DNA from: Deltaproteobacteria bacterium
Lineage (GTDB): Bacteria > Desulfobacterota > Desulfuromonadia > Desulfuromonadales > Geopsychrobacteraceae
Reading direction: 5' to 3'
Length of the DNA stretch: 50,663 bases
Assembly: GCA_024276935.1 (NCBI GenBank)
Contig: JAJRWH010000007.1
Coordinates: forward strand, 1 to 50,663
The position numbers were made by a program, and so were the translations under genes. Below are positions 1 through 10,083 of the stretch, in pieces. Within the stretch, counting starts at the first letter, position 1. The number at the start of each line of letters is the position of its first letter. The notes beneath the pieces were generated by a model, which saw only the letters and a program-made list of their open reading frames with translations, made no database searches and was not told the DNA's origin.

Positions 1-972
1 CAGGGTTGCCGGATCTGTAGAGTGATCAAGAGCAGTGAATAGAGCATTGGCGGCGTCATACCCGGCAACCGATGGAAATCCGGGCTCGGCGGCGAAACGC
101 TTTTTGTATGCAGAACGGAAACTCTGGTAGGTGGGTAGCTGACTATCTCGGTCAAAAAACTGATCGATAATCATCCCCTCAACGGCGGGACCACCCAAGT
201 CGATTACTTTTTCAGTTGCAGCCCATTCACTGGCGGCAAGGGGAAGTTTGGACCCTGCTTTATGGAGTTGCTGGGCAAACATTGCGGTATCCAGGGCATT
301 GGCCACCGACAGGACAGCTTCAGGTTGTGTCTGTAATATTTGTTCGGCCAGCTGGGTAAAGTGAATGTCAGCCCCAGAAGTGAATCCGATTTTTTTGATA
401 ACCTTTCCACCACGTTTTTCAAAATGAACTACGAAATTTTTCAGCCAGTTGCTGGTGTACGCCAGATTGCGTTTGTCATAGATTGCGGCAACAGTTCTAA
501 TCCCTTGCTGCGTTAAGCGAGTGGCGACAACATTTGCATACAGATCAGTGGCGGCAACGACGCGCAGAAAGAAATCGTCCTTACCACTTAACAGGGTAGT
601 GGTTGTGGTGGGGCTAATCATGACAATACCGGCGGAATTGACCAGAGGCAGAGAGCTGATGGACATTGAACTGGTCATATGACCAACGATTGCGGTGACA
701 TGTTGTCCCAGCAGATCCTTGACCGCAGCCTGAGCCGTTGTCGGATTCTGTTTGTCGTCGCGAATCAGCAATTCGATGCGTCGCCCCTTGATTCCTCCTC
801 GGCTGTTTGCCTGTTCGGTTGCCAGAATAACCCCATTTCTTCCTGCAATGCCAAGATCGGCAACACGTCCTGATAACCCTCCCACAAAACCGATGCGAAC
901 AGGTTCAGAATCGCTACAGGAAAATAAAACGGGTAGTAGAATCAGCAGTTGGAAGATATGTATAAGTCGCAC
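1..972 (-). CDS. ABC-type substrate-binding lipoprotein (Leu/Ile/Val-binding family), partial
   Basis: The complementary strand is open from a GTG at 972 to the window edge (324 codons), so the C-terminus is missing. The N-terminus is a hydrophobic leader ending in LFSC, a lipobox-like site with Cys19 as the likely lipidated residue. It is followed by SEPVRIGFVGGLSG, the typical first strand and glycine turn of periplasmic binding proteins of the branched-chain amino-acid family (Peripla_BP_6), with further family-like stretches (ATEQANSRGGIKGR, AIVGHMTSS, VMISPTTTT). GTG is chosen because GGAG lies 7 nt upstream; the ATG at 985 is in another frame and soon meets a stop. It would capture a small ligand in the periplasm. 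No permease or ATPase is visible, and it is the last visible gene of a block of sensor kinases, 97 nt after one, so a role as a ligand-presenting co-receptor is possible. That role is inference. Confidence 0.85.
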   Translation of the reverse strand, partial: MRLIHIFQLLILLPVLFSCSDSEPVRIGFVGGLSGRVADLGIAGRNGVILATEQANSRGGIKGRRIELLIRDDKQNPTTAQAAVKDLLGQHVTAIVGHMTSSMSISSLPLVNSAGIVMISPTTTTTLLSGKDDFFLRVVAATDLYANVVATRLTQQGIRTVAAIYDKRNLAYTSNWLKNFVVHFEKRGGKVIKKIGFTSGADIHFTQLAEQILQTQPEAVLSVANALDTAMFAQQLHKAGSKLPLAASEWAATEKVIDLGGPAVEGMIIDQFFDRDSQLPTYQSFRSAYKKRFAAEPGFPSVAGYDAANALFTALDHSTDPATL

Positions 973-1069
973 AATAAGTCTCCATCAAAAGCGTATCCTG
1001 CCTACGAGTATAGCTTATGTTTGCATAAATCGTATCTGGCAGTGGTTTCTAAATCTGGATTTTTGTTCT

Positions 1070-2860
1070 TCAAGACTCTTTTTGTGTTAATGGCAGGTGG
1101 ATTGTGAAAAGGGTTCCGTGGGGTCCGCTGCGGACAGTTAATTCACCGTGATGAGTTTGGGTAATAATGAAATAACTGACTGACAGGCCAAGACCGGTTC
1201 CTTCGCCAACTTTTTTGGTAGTGAAAAATGGTTCAAATATTCTACGGCGGGTTTCTTCGGGCATCCCTGGGCCGTTATCTTCAATCTCAAGACGTATCCA
1301 GTGGTTATCCTTTGCACTGCGAATAATGAAACGAGGAGCCTTGGTATTGGCTGATGCCATGGCATGTGCTCCGTTCTTCAGCAGATTCAGCAGAACCTGC
1401 TGAATCTGGCTGGGATCACAGGGCACCAGCGGGAGTTCCGGGTCTGTTTCTTTGATAATTTCTATTTTCCGAAAATCAAATCTTTTCTTGAGATCGTAGT
1501 CACTTTCGGCCAGGTGAATGGATTCATCTATCAGGGCGAGGATATCGGTCGGGAGTAACAATGACTCACTTTTTCGGCTGAAACTGAGAATGTTATCGAC
1601 AATCCGGGCAGCACGTTGTCCCGAGCTACGGATATTCTCCAGCATGTTGTGGATACCACGTTCTTCCATATAGGCATTCAGGCGGGTCAGGTCGATCCCG
1701 GTTTTCTCCGCAACTTGTTTATTCTTGTTCATGTCAGGTTTTAGACGGTTGTTGATGACCTGAGCATTTTGTAAAATTCCGGCCAGTGGGTTGTTGATTT
1801 CGTGAGCCATTCCTGCCGCCAGGCCACCAACAGAGATCATCTTTTCAGACTGAATCATGAGATCTTCGAGGTGTTTTCGTTCGCGTAAATCACGAATTGC
1901 GATCATTTGCAGGGTCTTGCCTTTCTGGTCAAGGAGTCGTGAGCGGATTTCAATTGGAAATTCCTGGCCATCTGCTGTCATTCCAACTGTTTCGAAGGGG
2001 GCAAGATCGTTGCTGGCAATTTTTGATTTTACTTCATCATGGTAATTGGGAGCGATGATTCGGGGTAGGGTAGATGTCCCGGTGAGTTGTTCGATATGGA
2101 AATTGAATATTTCAAGAAATTGTTCGTTGGCGTGAAGGAGTCTTTCCTGCTCCAAAATAAGAATGGCCTCCCAACTGGCTTCAGCAATTTGTTGTGATTC
2201 CTGTTCACGCTCTTCTATTTGGTGAGCCATCTGCGTGAAGGCCATGGCAATCGGTTGCAATTCAGCGACATCCACAGACAGCTCTTCACTGTAGTTACCG
2301 GCAGCAAGACGTGAGATACCATTTTGCAGTGCCAGAAGGGGTTGTCTGAGCAGGTATCGCAGAACGAGGCCGGTAAAAAAGAACAATGCTGTAATCGTTA
2401 GAATGGTGGTTGCCAGACTGAAATTCAGCAAGTCGTTCAATTGTTGCTGCAATGATCGGCCGCTCAGACTTAGATAGATTTTACCCAGCGGTTTTCCCTG
2501 GTAGATGATGGGGGCTGTACGTTGAATCAGGTTGCCGCTAGATCCTTTTTTTCGAGAAAAAATTTCGGTTTGTCCGTCTGTTTCGGTAATTCGAATCGAA
2601 ACAATCAGATCATTTTGCAGATATGACAAAGCAATGGCCTGGATCAAATTATTATCCAGAACCCAAAGGGGTAATTCCAGACTGTGACTCAGAGTGGCTA
2701 AATACTCGTCGGTCTTGGTGTTGAGTTGCTGGTAGGCTTTTTGGGAAACGACCCGATAATTTACGATGGCGGCCAGGCAGAAAACCAGTGCGACAATTGT
2801 AGAAATTGCAACGGATAGCCTGTTCGAAAGCGTTGTTTTTTTGCTTTTGACTTGCTTCAC
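1070..2860 (-). CDS. Membrane sensor histidine kinase (HAMP-PAS-HisKA-HATPase)
   Basis: About 596 aa. Two membrane segments (about residues 15-35 and 145-170) bracket a roughly 110-residue periplasmic region that I cannot assign. Next come a HAMP-like linker, a PAS-like domain (about 225-325), the H-box [12 protein letters not shown] with phospho-acceptor His353, and an ATPase domain with N-box ([11 protein letters not shown]), DNGPG, EPFFTTK and GEGTGLGLS. All catalytic boxes are intact. The H-box helix carries the long insert shared by the other three kinases of this block. I place the start at the GTG at 2860, where GGAGG lies 6 nt upstream, rather than at a GTG 8 codons earlier which would bury that ribosome site. 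It shares a GTGA overlap with a possible 34-codon ORF. There is no receiver domain in the protein; the likely partners are the two response regulators upstream in the block (inference). Confidence 0.93.
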   Translation of the reverse strand: MKQVKSKKTTLSNRLSVAISTIVALVFCLAAIVNYRVVSQKAYQQLNTKTDEYLATLSHSLELPLWVLDNNLIQAIALSYLQNDLIVSIRITETDGQTEIFSRKKGSSGNLIQRTAPIIYQGKPLGKIYLSLSGRSLQQQLNDLLNFSLATTILTITALFFFTGLVLRYLLRQPLLALQNGISRLAAGNYSEELSVDVAELQPIAMAFTQMAHQIEEREQESQQIAEASWEAILILEQERLLHANEQFLEIFNFHIEQLTGTSTLPRIIAPNYHDEVKSKIASNDLAPFETVGMTADGQEFPIEIRSRLLDQKGKTLQMIAIRDLRERKHLEDLMIQSEKMISVGGLAAGMAHEINNPLAGILQNAQVINNRLKPDMNKNKQVAEKTGIDLTRLNAYMEERGIHNMLENIRSSGQRAARIVDNILSFSRKSESLLLPTDILALIDESIHLAESDYDLKKRFDFRKIEIIKETDPELPLVPCDPSQIQQVLLNLLKNGAHAMASANTKAPRFIIRSAKDNHWIRLEIEDNGPGMPEETRRRIFEPFFTTKKVGEGTGLGLSVSYFIITQTHHGELTVRSGPHGTLFTIHLPLTQKES

Positions 2861-2961
2861 GATGGGCCTCCGTATCGTTCGCACTTTTTTGGTTCACAAT
2901 TGGTTGTGACCTGAGTGCTTAACTCCTTGTTCACGTCGACAGGATAAAAGTAAGTCGCCAT
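2857..2961 (-). CDS. Possible 34-aa small ORF between two kinases
   Basis: An ATG 3 nt after the stop of the upstream kinase opens a 34-codon frame that ends in TGA overlapping the GTG start of the next kinase by four bases (GTGA). The peptide is polar, has two cysteines spaced C-x4-C (CEPKKC) and no membrane segment. The exact fit between the two neighbouring genes resembles translational coupling, and a second small ORF at 10076-10243 is placed in the same way. Against it: the ribosome site before the ATG is weak and the frame is short enough to occur by chance. No family recognised. Confidence 0.3.
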   Translation of the reverse strand: MATYFYPVDVNKELSTQVTTNCEPKKCERYGGPS

Positions 2962-2964
2962 GGC

Positions 2965-5379
2965 TCAAGATACATCGTTGGCTTGCAAAGGTAGAGAAAT
3001 CCGGAATTTAGTTCCTCTTCCAGGCATTGATTCAAGTTCAATCTGTCCGTCATGGTTCTCAGTGATGATAAAGTAGGAAACGGATAACCCAAGTCCGGTT
3101 CCCAACCCGACATCCTTCGTTGTGAAAAATGGCTCAAAAATTCTTTTCTGGGTTTCAGGATCGATGCCTGGACCATTATCGGCGATTTCGACAAGAAGTG
3201 CTTGTTCTTCTTTTTGAATCGACAATTCTATTTGTGGTTGGTTATCCATTTCACACCAACTGGCCATGGCTTGAGCAGCATTTTGGATCAAGTTGAAAAA
3301 AACCTGCTGTAATTGACTTGAGTTGCAGATGATTTCTGGAACATCTGTTGCGTAATGACGCTTGATAGTTATGCGATGAAAATCATATTTCTTTTTGAGA
3401 TCATAGTCTTTACATGCAAGGTCAACAGCACGGTCCAGAAGTTCGGCAATGTTTTGTGCCGATTTTACTGAATCGGTCCTCCGGGTAAAACTAAGCATAT
3501 TACTGACAATTTCACTGGCACGTTGACCTGATTCATGAATCGATTTGAGCATTTTGCAAATTTGGCGTTCGTTCAGGTAACGGTTTACCGTAGCCAGATC
3601 TATCCCTAATTCTTTTGCGACTCGATGGTTTTTGTCCAATTCAGGTGAAAGGCGTTGGCAGATGACCTGAATACTCTGCACAATACTGGCGAGTGGATTG
3701 TTGATTTCGTGGGCCATGCCCGCTGCCAGTCCACCAATTGACATCATTTTTTCAGTCTGCATCATCAACTCTTCTATGTGCGAGCGTTCAGTGACGTCAT
3801 CGATACGGATTACGGCACCTGACTGTTTTCCCGAGTGAGGATAGATGACAATATCGACAAGTTTTTCAGTAGAGGTCGTTGGCCAACGAAGTCGACGAAC
3901 CTTGTTGGGGAGTCCTTTGTCGAGTGTTTGTTCGATACGATCGCGAATTGAACTTAGTGCTGGAAGTGTTGCAAACAGGTTCTGGTTGCGAATCTGTTCA
4001 AAACTGAGGCCACAGAACTTCTGAGCCTCAAGGTTCCACTGGTTGATTCGACATTTGTAATCGACGCCAATCAGGGAGGATGGCATGGAGTCGATCAGGC
4101 TCGCCAGAAAACCCTGTAGTTCTTCCGATTTCTGCTGTGCACAGGTGCGTTCAGAAATTTAACGTTGTAGCAGGGTGTTCATTCGTTCAAGGTCGCTGGT
4201 CCGTTCCTTGACCCGGGTTCCAAGAGTTGCATGTTCTCGTTGTAGCTTGGCTTCAGCTTTCTGCCGTGCGGCATCCTGTTCGTATAGGGCTGTTTCCATT
4301 CCGTCAAAAGCCGCAACCATTCGGCCAATTTCATGGCCCTGATGTTTTTTAGACGATGAACCGGTCAGTTGCAATACCATGCCGTCAGCACGTTTACGTA
4401 ACCTGTCGAGAGGACGCAACAGCAGATGAATGACCAATGCACTTGCCGGAAGAAGTCCGAGCAGCAACAAAAGCGTCAGCTGTTGGATCTCGTGTTTTTT
4501 TGATTGTAAAATATGAGCCAGAGAATGCAGGTCAATTTCGTTTATCAGGATAAAGCGGTGTCTTCCAAGCTTGACCGGCATGTAGTGATTGAGTCTCTTC
4601 TGTTGAAGATCAATCTGGGTCTGCATTGTTCCATTGGCCAAAACCTGGGCGAGGATTGAGGCATTAACCGTTGCGGGGGCCGCCGGAGCATTGCTTTGGG
4701 CTTGAATCCCATCCCCATTGGCCAGAACAAGTTTCATCTGATTTTCGGTTGCCAATTCGTCGAGGATCTGGTTCAGATTCAGCGATAATGCCAGGAATCC
4801 TGACTTACTGCCCGCGAGTGAAATGGGAACAATGACGCGAAGTATCCATGTCTGGCCACTACGGACAATGTCGTTATTGTTTTGTGGGTCAGGAGCATAG
4901 GTATTTACGGGCGCTGTTTCATCTTTGTTGCCGGACTGATCGTAACGATAACGTTGCAGCCCCTGATTATTGTACAATGCAATACTTGTTAGTTTAAAAT
5001 CGCCATTATAGCGCTCAATAATTCGTTTCAGTTTTTCATCTGACGTGGATTCAGATGCAGGTGAGAGCATTCGCTGGATCTCTTGACGGAGTTCATGGTG
5101 GTCGAGCAGGTTATGAGCCTGCCGCAGAAGCAGATCGAATTTTTCCTGCAAACGATTCTGAATGATCAGTTGCCGACTGTGGGCTTGCTCTTCAGTGAGT
5201 TTCAGCAAACTTTCCACAAGAATCTTGCGATGCACCTGATAGGTTAAAATGCTGGCGGCAATAATCCCTGCGGCAGTAATCAGCAAAAGGGGAGTCAGCA
5301 AGGTGCGAAACGGATTAAAACTGAGACCTGTCAGCTTCGGTTTGTCTGGTTGAGATGGTGTTGTTTTTTGCCATTTCAT
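2965..5379 (-). pseudogene. Cache-type sensor histidine kinase interrupted by one in-frame TAA
   Basis: Reading one frame from ATG 5379 to TGA 2965 gives 805 codons that form a complete kinase except for a TAA at 4159-4161 (codon 407). Before it: an N-terminal membrane segment (about 20-50), a Cache-like periplasmic domain, a second membrane segment (about 295-315), HAMP and a coiled coil ending NTLLQR. After the stop the same frame continues ISERTCAQQKSEELQG, a PAS domain (LIDSMPSSLIGVD), H-box with His557 ([12 protein letters not shown]) and an intact ATPase domain (DNGPG, EPFFTTKDVG, GTGLGLS). The C-terminal part has an ATG at 4086 but no ribosome site before it. A single change, for example CAA or GAA to TAA, would explain the break. 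It may be a recent null mutation, a sequence error, or readthrough; as written, sensor and kinase are separated. Confidence 0.85.
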
Positions 5380-5430
5380 ACGCTGGGCCTCAGAGGGTGC
5401 CGAGTGATCTGGAGGTTGTCAAATACCGCA

Positions 5431-7884
5431 TTATGCAATCTCTTTTGGGGTCGAGCTCTGCGACTTGCGTGGAAGTTCGATCCTGATACGGCAGCCGCCT
5501 GTTGGTATGTTTTCCGCGCGCATCTTGCCACCATGCTTATCATGGATGATGAAGTAAGCAACACTCAGGCCCAATCCTGTTCCTTGGCCAACCTTGTTGG
5601 TCGTGAAAAAAGGATCAAAGATGCGGTTCATGATTTCTGAATCGATACCAGGTCCATTGTCGGTAAGCACAAGATAGATATTTTCTGAATCGTAGCTCAA
5701 TTCAATCGTAATTTGAGGATCCGTGGTTTGAAAATTGTACATCTCTTTTGCGCTGTTTTTCAGCAAATTGAGTAACACCTGCTGGATTTCATGACGATCA
5801 CAGACCAGGGTGGGAAGTTTGGGGTTGATGTTTTGAGAAATGCAGATTTCTCTAAAGGCATATTTTTTTTTCAGGTCATAATCAGTTTGAGCCAGGTGGA
5901 GAGTTTCGTCGACCAGGGCAGGAAGGTCACAGGGGGCATACTCACTTTCATGATATTGCGAAAAGTTGACCATCTCTTCAACGATCGCTTTGGCACGATC
6001 ACCGGCCTGACGAATTGCAGTCAGCATGTTTGAAATTCCACGTTGTTGTAGATAATCAGAAAGATGGTAAAGGTCAATTTGGCATTCTTTGGCGATTGCC
6101 AAGTTTTTGTCCAGTTGAGGATTGAGGCGATTTTGCAGGATTTGGGTATGTTGGAGAATAATGGCCAGGGGATTATTGATCTCATGGGCCATTCCGGCAG
6201 CCAAGCTGCCGATAGACAGCATCTTCTCCCCCAGGACCATCATTTCATCCATCCTGACTCGATCAGTTGTGTTGTCAGCGCGTAAAACGGCTCCTTTTCC
6301 CTTGCTCTTGTCGAGAGGATAAACTGTTAAATCTATGAATATTTCACGTTTCTGAAATGTCCAGGGGATCCGCCGCCAGACATGAACCTTCCCACTGGTC
6401 AAGGCGGAACTCAGGTCAATGTGGTGTTCGGCCAATGCAGGGAAGACGTCGAAAAGAGGGCGTCCCAATGCCTGTTCGGCGGGAACTCGACTTACGACAG
6501 TGGCCCAGCGGTTCCACTCGGTGACACATTGCTCTTCATCGACCGTGATCAAAAGAGAAGGCATTGAATCGATGACATTTCGAAGTAATTGACGCAATCG
6601 GCGCGATTCCCTTTGGGCGGCCTTGACGTCAGAAATGTCAGTCATAATGCCGACCAGGCCGATTACCTTGCCATCGATACTGTCGATTGTGGCTTTGTTG
6701 AACAGGATATCGCGGTGTGTCCCATCGGCATACCGGACCTGGGCCTCATAGGTTTGGGCGCCACTTTGCTGCATCAGTTTAAGGTCTGCCTGGTGATAGA
6801 CACTGGCCAGTTCGCCAGGAGCCACATCGTAAACGGTGTGGCCAACAATTTTCTCGGTAGGTAGCCCAATATAGTCACAAAAAGCCTTGTTGCAGCTGAG
6901 GTAATAGCCTTCGGAATTTTTGAAAAAAAGTGGACTGGGAATCGCTTCAATAATTGTTCGTAACGTTCCTTCACTCTGTTCGAGGCGATTTTTTTCTTGT
7001 TCAATTTGCTGAAGTAAAAAATTTCGCTCCTGAAAAAAGTCATGTGTACGGTGCACAAACAATAAGGTAAGAATCAGCGCCAGAAGCAAAGGGATCGGGA
7101 TAGCCGGGGCCAGAGCTAAAAATATTTTCTGGCCGGGACTATTTGGGAGCCATTGGAGAAAACCGATTTTTGCTCCCTGCTGAGATTTGAGCTGTAATCC
7201 TGTCAGTGGGGATGCAGGTTCTATTTGTGTCAGTTGCAGTTCAGGCAACAGATAATTGCGAGATATTTTTTCAAGCCAGATCCGATCGATTTTTTTTAGC
7301 AGAATCAGCACCCCAGGGTGCTGTTCTGGTATGGCAGAAGTTTTCTCAGGGAGGATGGCGGCAGCAGCGGTCAGGTAAATCTGCTGGTTGACTTTGATCA
7401 AGCCGCTGACAGATTTTGGTTCCAGAAAAGATATTTCATGTGACTGGAGAAGAAAGGGCTGTATCGCTGTCAGAATTTTCGCGAGAAATGAATTGTCCGG
7501 AGATTTTTTTCCGTTGATAAAGCTGATTTTCAACAGATCTTCATTGTCGAAAACCAGACTGGCAGAGATATTGTGAGAATCGTACAAAGAGTGACCGATA
7601 TTTTGTTTGGCCCATTGCAGGTCGGGTTGTTCCAGCAAGTTTTTGACACTGGCATCCCGGTAGCCATAATCATATGTCAAATTTGCCAAGGTGTTCAGCT
7701 CATGGGTCAGCGCAGCTTGGGCAAGCTTGGTATTTTTAACGATTTCCTGCTGATCGAGCAGATGAGCGGTTTGATACAAATACAGCCCGACGGTCCCCGT
7801 AGTCAGGAGCAGGAGCAGGGCGAAAGGGATGAGCAACCGTTTTTTATGTGGTTGACTTGTCTTTGTTAAGACGTCAGAGACCAT
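5431..7884 (-). CDS. CHASE4-PAS-PAS sensor histidine kinase
   Basis: 817 aa. A membrane segment at about 16-38 and another at about 257-277 bracket a periplasmic domain whose NLTYDYGYRDASVKNLL stretch resembles the CHASE4 sensor family. Two PAS domains follow (about 305-420 and 430-540), the second sharing the VIDSMPSLLITVD and VYPL...GAVLRADN pattern with PAS domains of two neighbouring kinases. The H-box [12 protein letters not shown] has His567, and the ATPase domain keeps N-box, DNGPG, DPFFTTNKVG and GTGLGLS. The ATG follows directly on the TAA of the GGDEF-EAL regulator gene, in the same frame, with AGGA inside the end of that gene as ribosome site, so the two are translationally linked. 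Ligand unknown. The regulator next door is the obvious phosphorylation partner (inference from adjacency). Confidence 0.93.
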   Translation of the reverse strand: MVSDVLTKTSQPHKKRLLIPFALLLLLTTGTVGLYLYQTAHLLDQQEIVKNTKLAQAALTHELNTLANLTYDYGYRDASVKNLLEQPDLQWAKQNIGHSLYDSHNISASLVFDNEDLLKISFINGKKSPDNSFLAKILTAIQPFLLQSHEISFLEPKSVSGLIKVNQQIYLTAAAAILPEKTSAIPEQHPGVLILLKKIDRIWLEKISRNYLLPELQLTQIEPASPLTGLQLKSQQGAKIGFLQWLPNSPGQKIFLALAPAIPIPLLLALILTLLFVHRTHDFFQERNFLLQQIEQEKNRLEQSEGTLRTIIEAIPSPLFFKNSEGYYLSCNKAFCDYIGLPTEKIVGHTVYDVAPGELASVYHQADLKLMQQSGAQTYEAQVRYADGTHRDILFNKATIDSIDGKVIGLVGIMTDISDVKAAQRESRRLRQLLRNVIDSMPSLLITVDEEQCVTEWNRWATVVSRVPAEQALGRPLFDVFPALAEHHIDLSSALTSGKVHVWRRIPWTFQKREIFIDLTVYPLDKSKGKGAVLRADNTTDRVRMDEMMVLGEKMLSIGSLAAGMAHEINNPLAIILQHTQILQNRLNPQLDKNLAIAKECQIDLYHLSDYLQQRGISNMLTAIRQAGDRAKAIVEEMVNFSQYHESEYAPCDLPALVDETLHLAQTDYDLKKKYAFREICISQNINPKLPTLVCDRHEIQQVLLNLLKNSAKEMYNFQTTDPQITIELSYDSENIYLVLTDNGPGIDSEIMNRIFDPFFTTNKVGQGTGLGLSVAYFIIHDKHGGKMRAENIPTGGCRIRIELPRKSQSSTPKEIA

Positions 7885-10083
7885 TTATTTTCCTGGTTTG
7901 CTTGGCAGGTGCTTCCCCGATTTTAGCAGCTGGGTAAATTCATCCTCTGGCAAGGGTCGACTGAAATAGTAACCCTGATAAATTTCACAGCCGCGCTGAT
8001 TCAGGAAATCAAGTTCATAGATGGTTTCTACCCCTTCGGCGATTACTTTGAGGTCAAGGTGATGGGCCATCGAAATAATCGTTTCAACAATGGCTGCATC
8101 ACCATCATCGGTTTCGATGTCGCGAACAAAAGATTGATCTATTTTCAGGATGTCCAGTGGTAGTCTCTTGAGGTATGCCAAAGAAGAATATCCCGTGCCG
8201 AAGTCATCGATTGAAAGTTCGATACTCAGCTGTTTCAACGCCTGCATTTTATCGATGGTGTCATTGATATTGTCGATAACCATCCCTTCGGTCAGCTCCA
8301 GCCCCAATTGTCTGGCATCGACCCCGGTACGTTCAATCACCTGACAGATCTGGTGGACAAAATCGGGTTGACGAAATTGGCGTGGACTGACGTTGACCGC
8401 CAGATGCTGGATGACCAGCCCCTGGTCATGCCAGCGTTTAATCTGTTGGCAAGAAGCTTCAAGAACCCAGAGCCCTATGGGCAGGATGAGTCCGGTTGCT
8501 TCTGCAACCGGGATAAAATCAGCCGGGGAGATAAAGCCTTTCTCCGGGTGGACCCAGCGCAGCAGGGTTTCTGCACCAATAATCTGCCCATTCAGATCAA
8601 CCTGTGGCTGAAAATAGAGTTGAAGCTCATTGCGTTGCAGGGCAAAGCGCAGATCTTTTTCTATTTCCAGGCGCAGGTCAGCAGCGGCCTGCATGCTGGG
8701 CAGGAAAAAGCGAATTGCATCACGTCCATCATCCTTGGCGCGATACATGGCAGTATCGGCATGCCGGAGAATATCATTGCTGTTTTCGTTGGGGTCGTCG
8801 TCGGCGGGGAAGATTGCGACGCCGATACTCGGTGTAATATAAAGATCATGGCCCAGGACTTTGTAGGGTTTCGATAATCTGCTCTGGATTTGTTCCGCTC
8901 TGGTCTGTGTTTGAGATGCTGCCGTTGTGGGTTCATCTCCCATATCAGACAATAGCATCACAAATTCATCCCCCCCCAGTCGTGATACGGTATCTTCAAG
9001 GCGTAGATCGCTGGTCAGGCGACGGGCAACCTCTTTAAGCAGTTCGTCTCCGACTTGATGGCCAAGAGAGTCGTTGATGTTTTTAAAGCGATCAAGATCA
9101 AGAAACAGCATAGCCCCAAAGTGATTATGGCGACGAGCTCGAGCCAGATCGCGTTCAAGGCGGTCGATCAGCAGGCGACGGTTTGGCAGGTCTGTCAAGG
9201 CATCATAATAGGCTAGTCGCTCGATATGAGCTTCGGCCAGTTTGCGTTCGCTGATGTCGCGCAGGGTTCCGCAGATGATTGTCGGGCGACCATCTTCCTC
9301 AGGCAGCAGGCGGGCATTGATAGAGCAGGGCACAATCTTGCCATTTTTATCCCGCAGATGAATTTCATAATCAGAGACAAAACCACGAACCTGGAGCTCT
9401 TCGAGTAGTCGCTCCCGATCATCACGGCGGGGATAAAACTGCCAGATGCTTGTCCCAATCAGGTCTTCGCAATGGTAATCAGAGATCTGGGCAATTGAGG
9501 GACTGACTTCTCTGATTTCACCTCCGGGTAAAATTTCAAAATAGACATCCTGCAGATTTTCATAGATTGAACGGTAACGAGCCTCACTCTGTTTGATCTG
9601 CTGATGGGTTTTGCTCAGATCTGCCATTGCCTTCTGAAGGTCTTCTGTGCGTGAGATGACTTCCTCTTCAAGGTGTTCCTGATAAGAACGATTCTCACGG
9701 ATCAAACGTGCTCTTTCCAGAGCTTGTTCAATGGCATGTTGCAGGGTTGACAGGTCTTGAATCGGTTTGAGAAGATAGTTCCAGGCTCCACGACGAACAG
9801 CCTCGATGGCATCTCCGATGACGCCGGTTCCTGAGACAACGATGACAGGAGTATCAGGAGACTGTTGTCGAATGTGGGATAAAACCTCAAGCCCATCGAC
9901 CTCAGGCATTCGCAGATCACATAAAACCAGGTCCGGTTTTTCTTTGGCAAATAATTCAAGTCCTTCACGACCATTTTTTGCTTCCAGAATCTGGTAATCG
10001 AAATCTTCCAGAAAAAGCCGAAAACTGTCACGGATATTCTCTTCATCATCAATGGTCAGAATTCTGATTTTGTTTTCACACAT
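7885..10083 (-). CDS. Response regulator with REC-PAS-GGDEF-EAL domains (c-di-GMP turnover)
   Basis: 732 aa. Receiver domain 5-125 with Asp56 in LVLCDLRMP; coiled coil; PAS about 165-280; GGDEF domain with intact GGDEF at 370-374 and an inhibitory-site RxxD at 361-364; EAL domain with ETL in place of EAL at 505-507, but with AVNVSP, LELTEG, DDFGTGYSSL, LKIDQSF and EGVET all present. It could therefore both make and degrade c-di-GMP, with phosphorylation and the PAS ligand setting the balance. The A-to-T change in EAL occurs in active members of the family, so activity is not excluded. The receiver is very close in sequence to that of the HD-GYP regulator at 13526-14656, suggesting shared kinases. 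The start ATG lies inside the last codons of a 55-codon small ORF. Confidence 0.95.
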   Translation of the reverse strand: MCENKIRILTIDDEENIRDSFRLFLEDFDYQILEAKNGREGLELFAKEKPDLVLCDLRMPEVDGLEVLSHIRQQSPDTPVIVVSGTGVIGDAIEAVRRGAWNYLLKPIQDLSTLQHAIEQALERARLIRENRSYQEHLEEEVISRTEDLQKAMADLSKTHQQIKQSEARYRSIYENLQDVYFEILPGGEIREVSPSIAQISDYHCEDLIGTSIWQFYPRRDDRERLLEELQVRGFVSDYEIHLRDKNGKIVPCSINARLLPEEDGRPTIICGTLRDISERKLAEAHIERLAYYDALTDLPNRRLLIDRLERDLARARRHNHFGAMLFLDLDRFKNINDSLGHQVGDELLKEVARRLTSDLRLEDTVSRLGGDEFVMLLSDMGDEPTTAASQTQTRAEQIQSRLSKPYKVLGHDLYITPSIGVAIFPADDDPNENSNDILRHADTAMYRAKDDGRDAIRFFLPSMQAAADLRLEIEKDLRFALQRNELQLYFQPQVDLNGQIIGAETLLRWVHPEKGFISPADFIPVAEATGLILPIGLWVLEASCQQIKRWHDQGLVIQHLAVNVSPRQFRQPDFVHQICQVIERTGVDARQLGLELTEGMVIDNINDTIDKMQALKQLSIELSIDDFGTGYSSLAYLKRLPLDILKIDQSFVRDIETDDGDAAIVETIISMAHHLDLKVIAEGVETIYELDFLNQRGCEIYQGYYFSRPLPEDEFTQLLKSGKHLPSKPGK

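Noticed and set aside
505-507. ETL instead of EAL in the GGDEF-EAL regulator as proof of an inactive domain (positions are residues of the protein at 7885-10083)
   Set aside because: Other catalytic and metal-binding motifs are intact and this substitution occurs in active family members, so inactivity cannot be claimed.
5350-5640. Plus-strand frames of 60-190 codons opposite the kinases and regulators (for example at 5350, 8308, 12295 and 14366)
   Set aside because: They are antisense to long, well-supported genes, lack ribosome sites and show no protein-like motifs.
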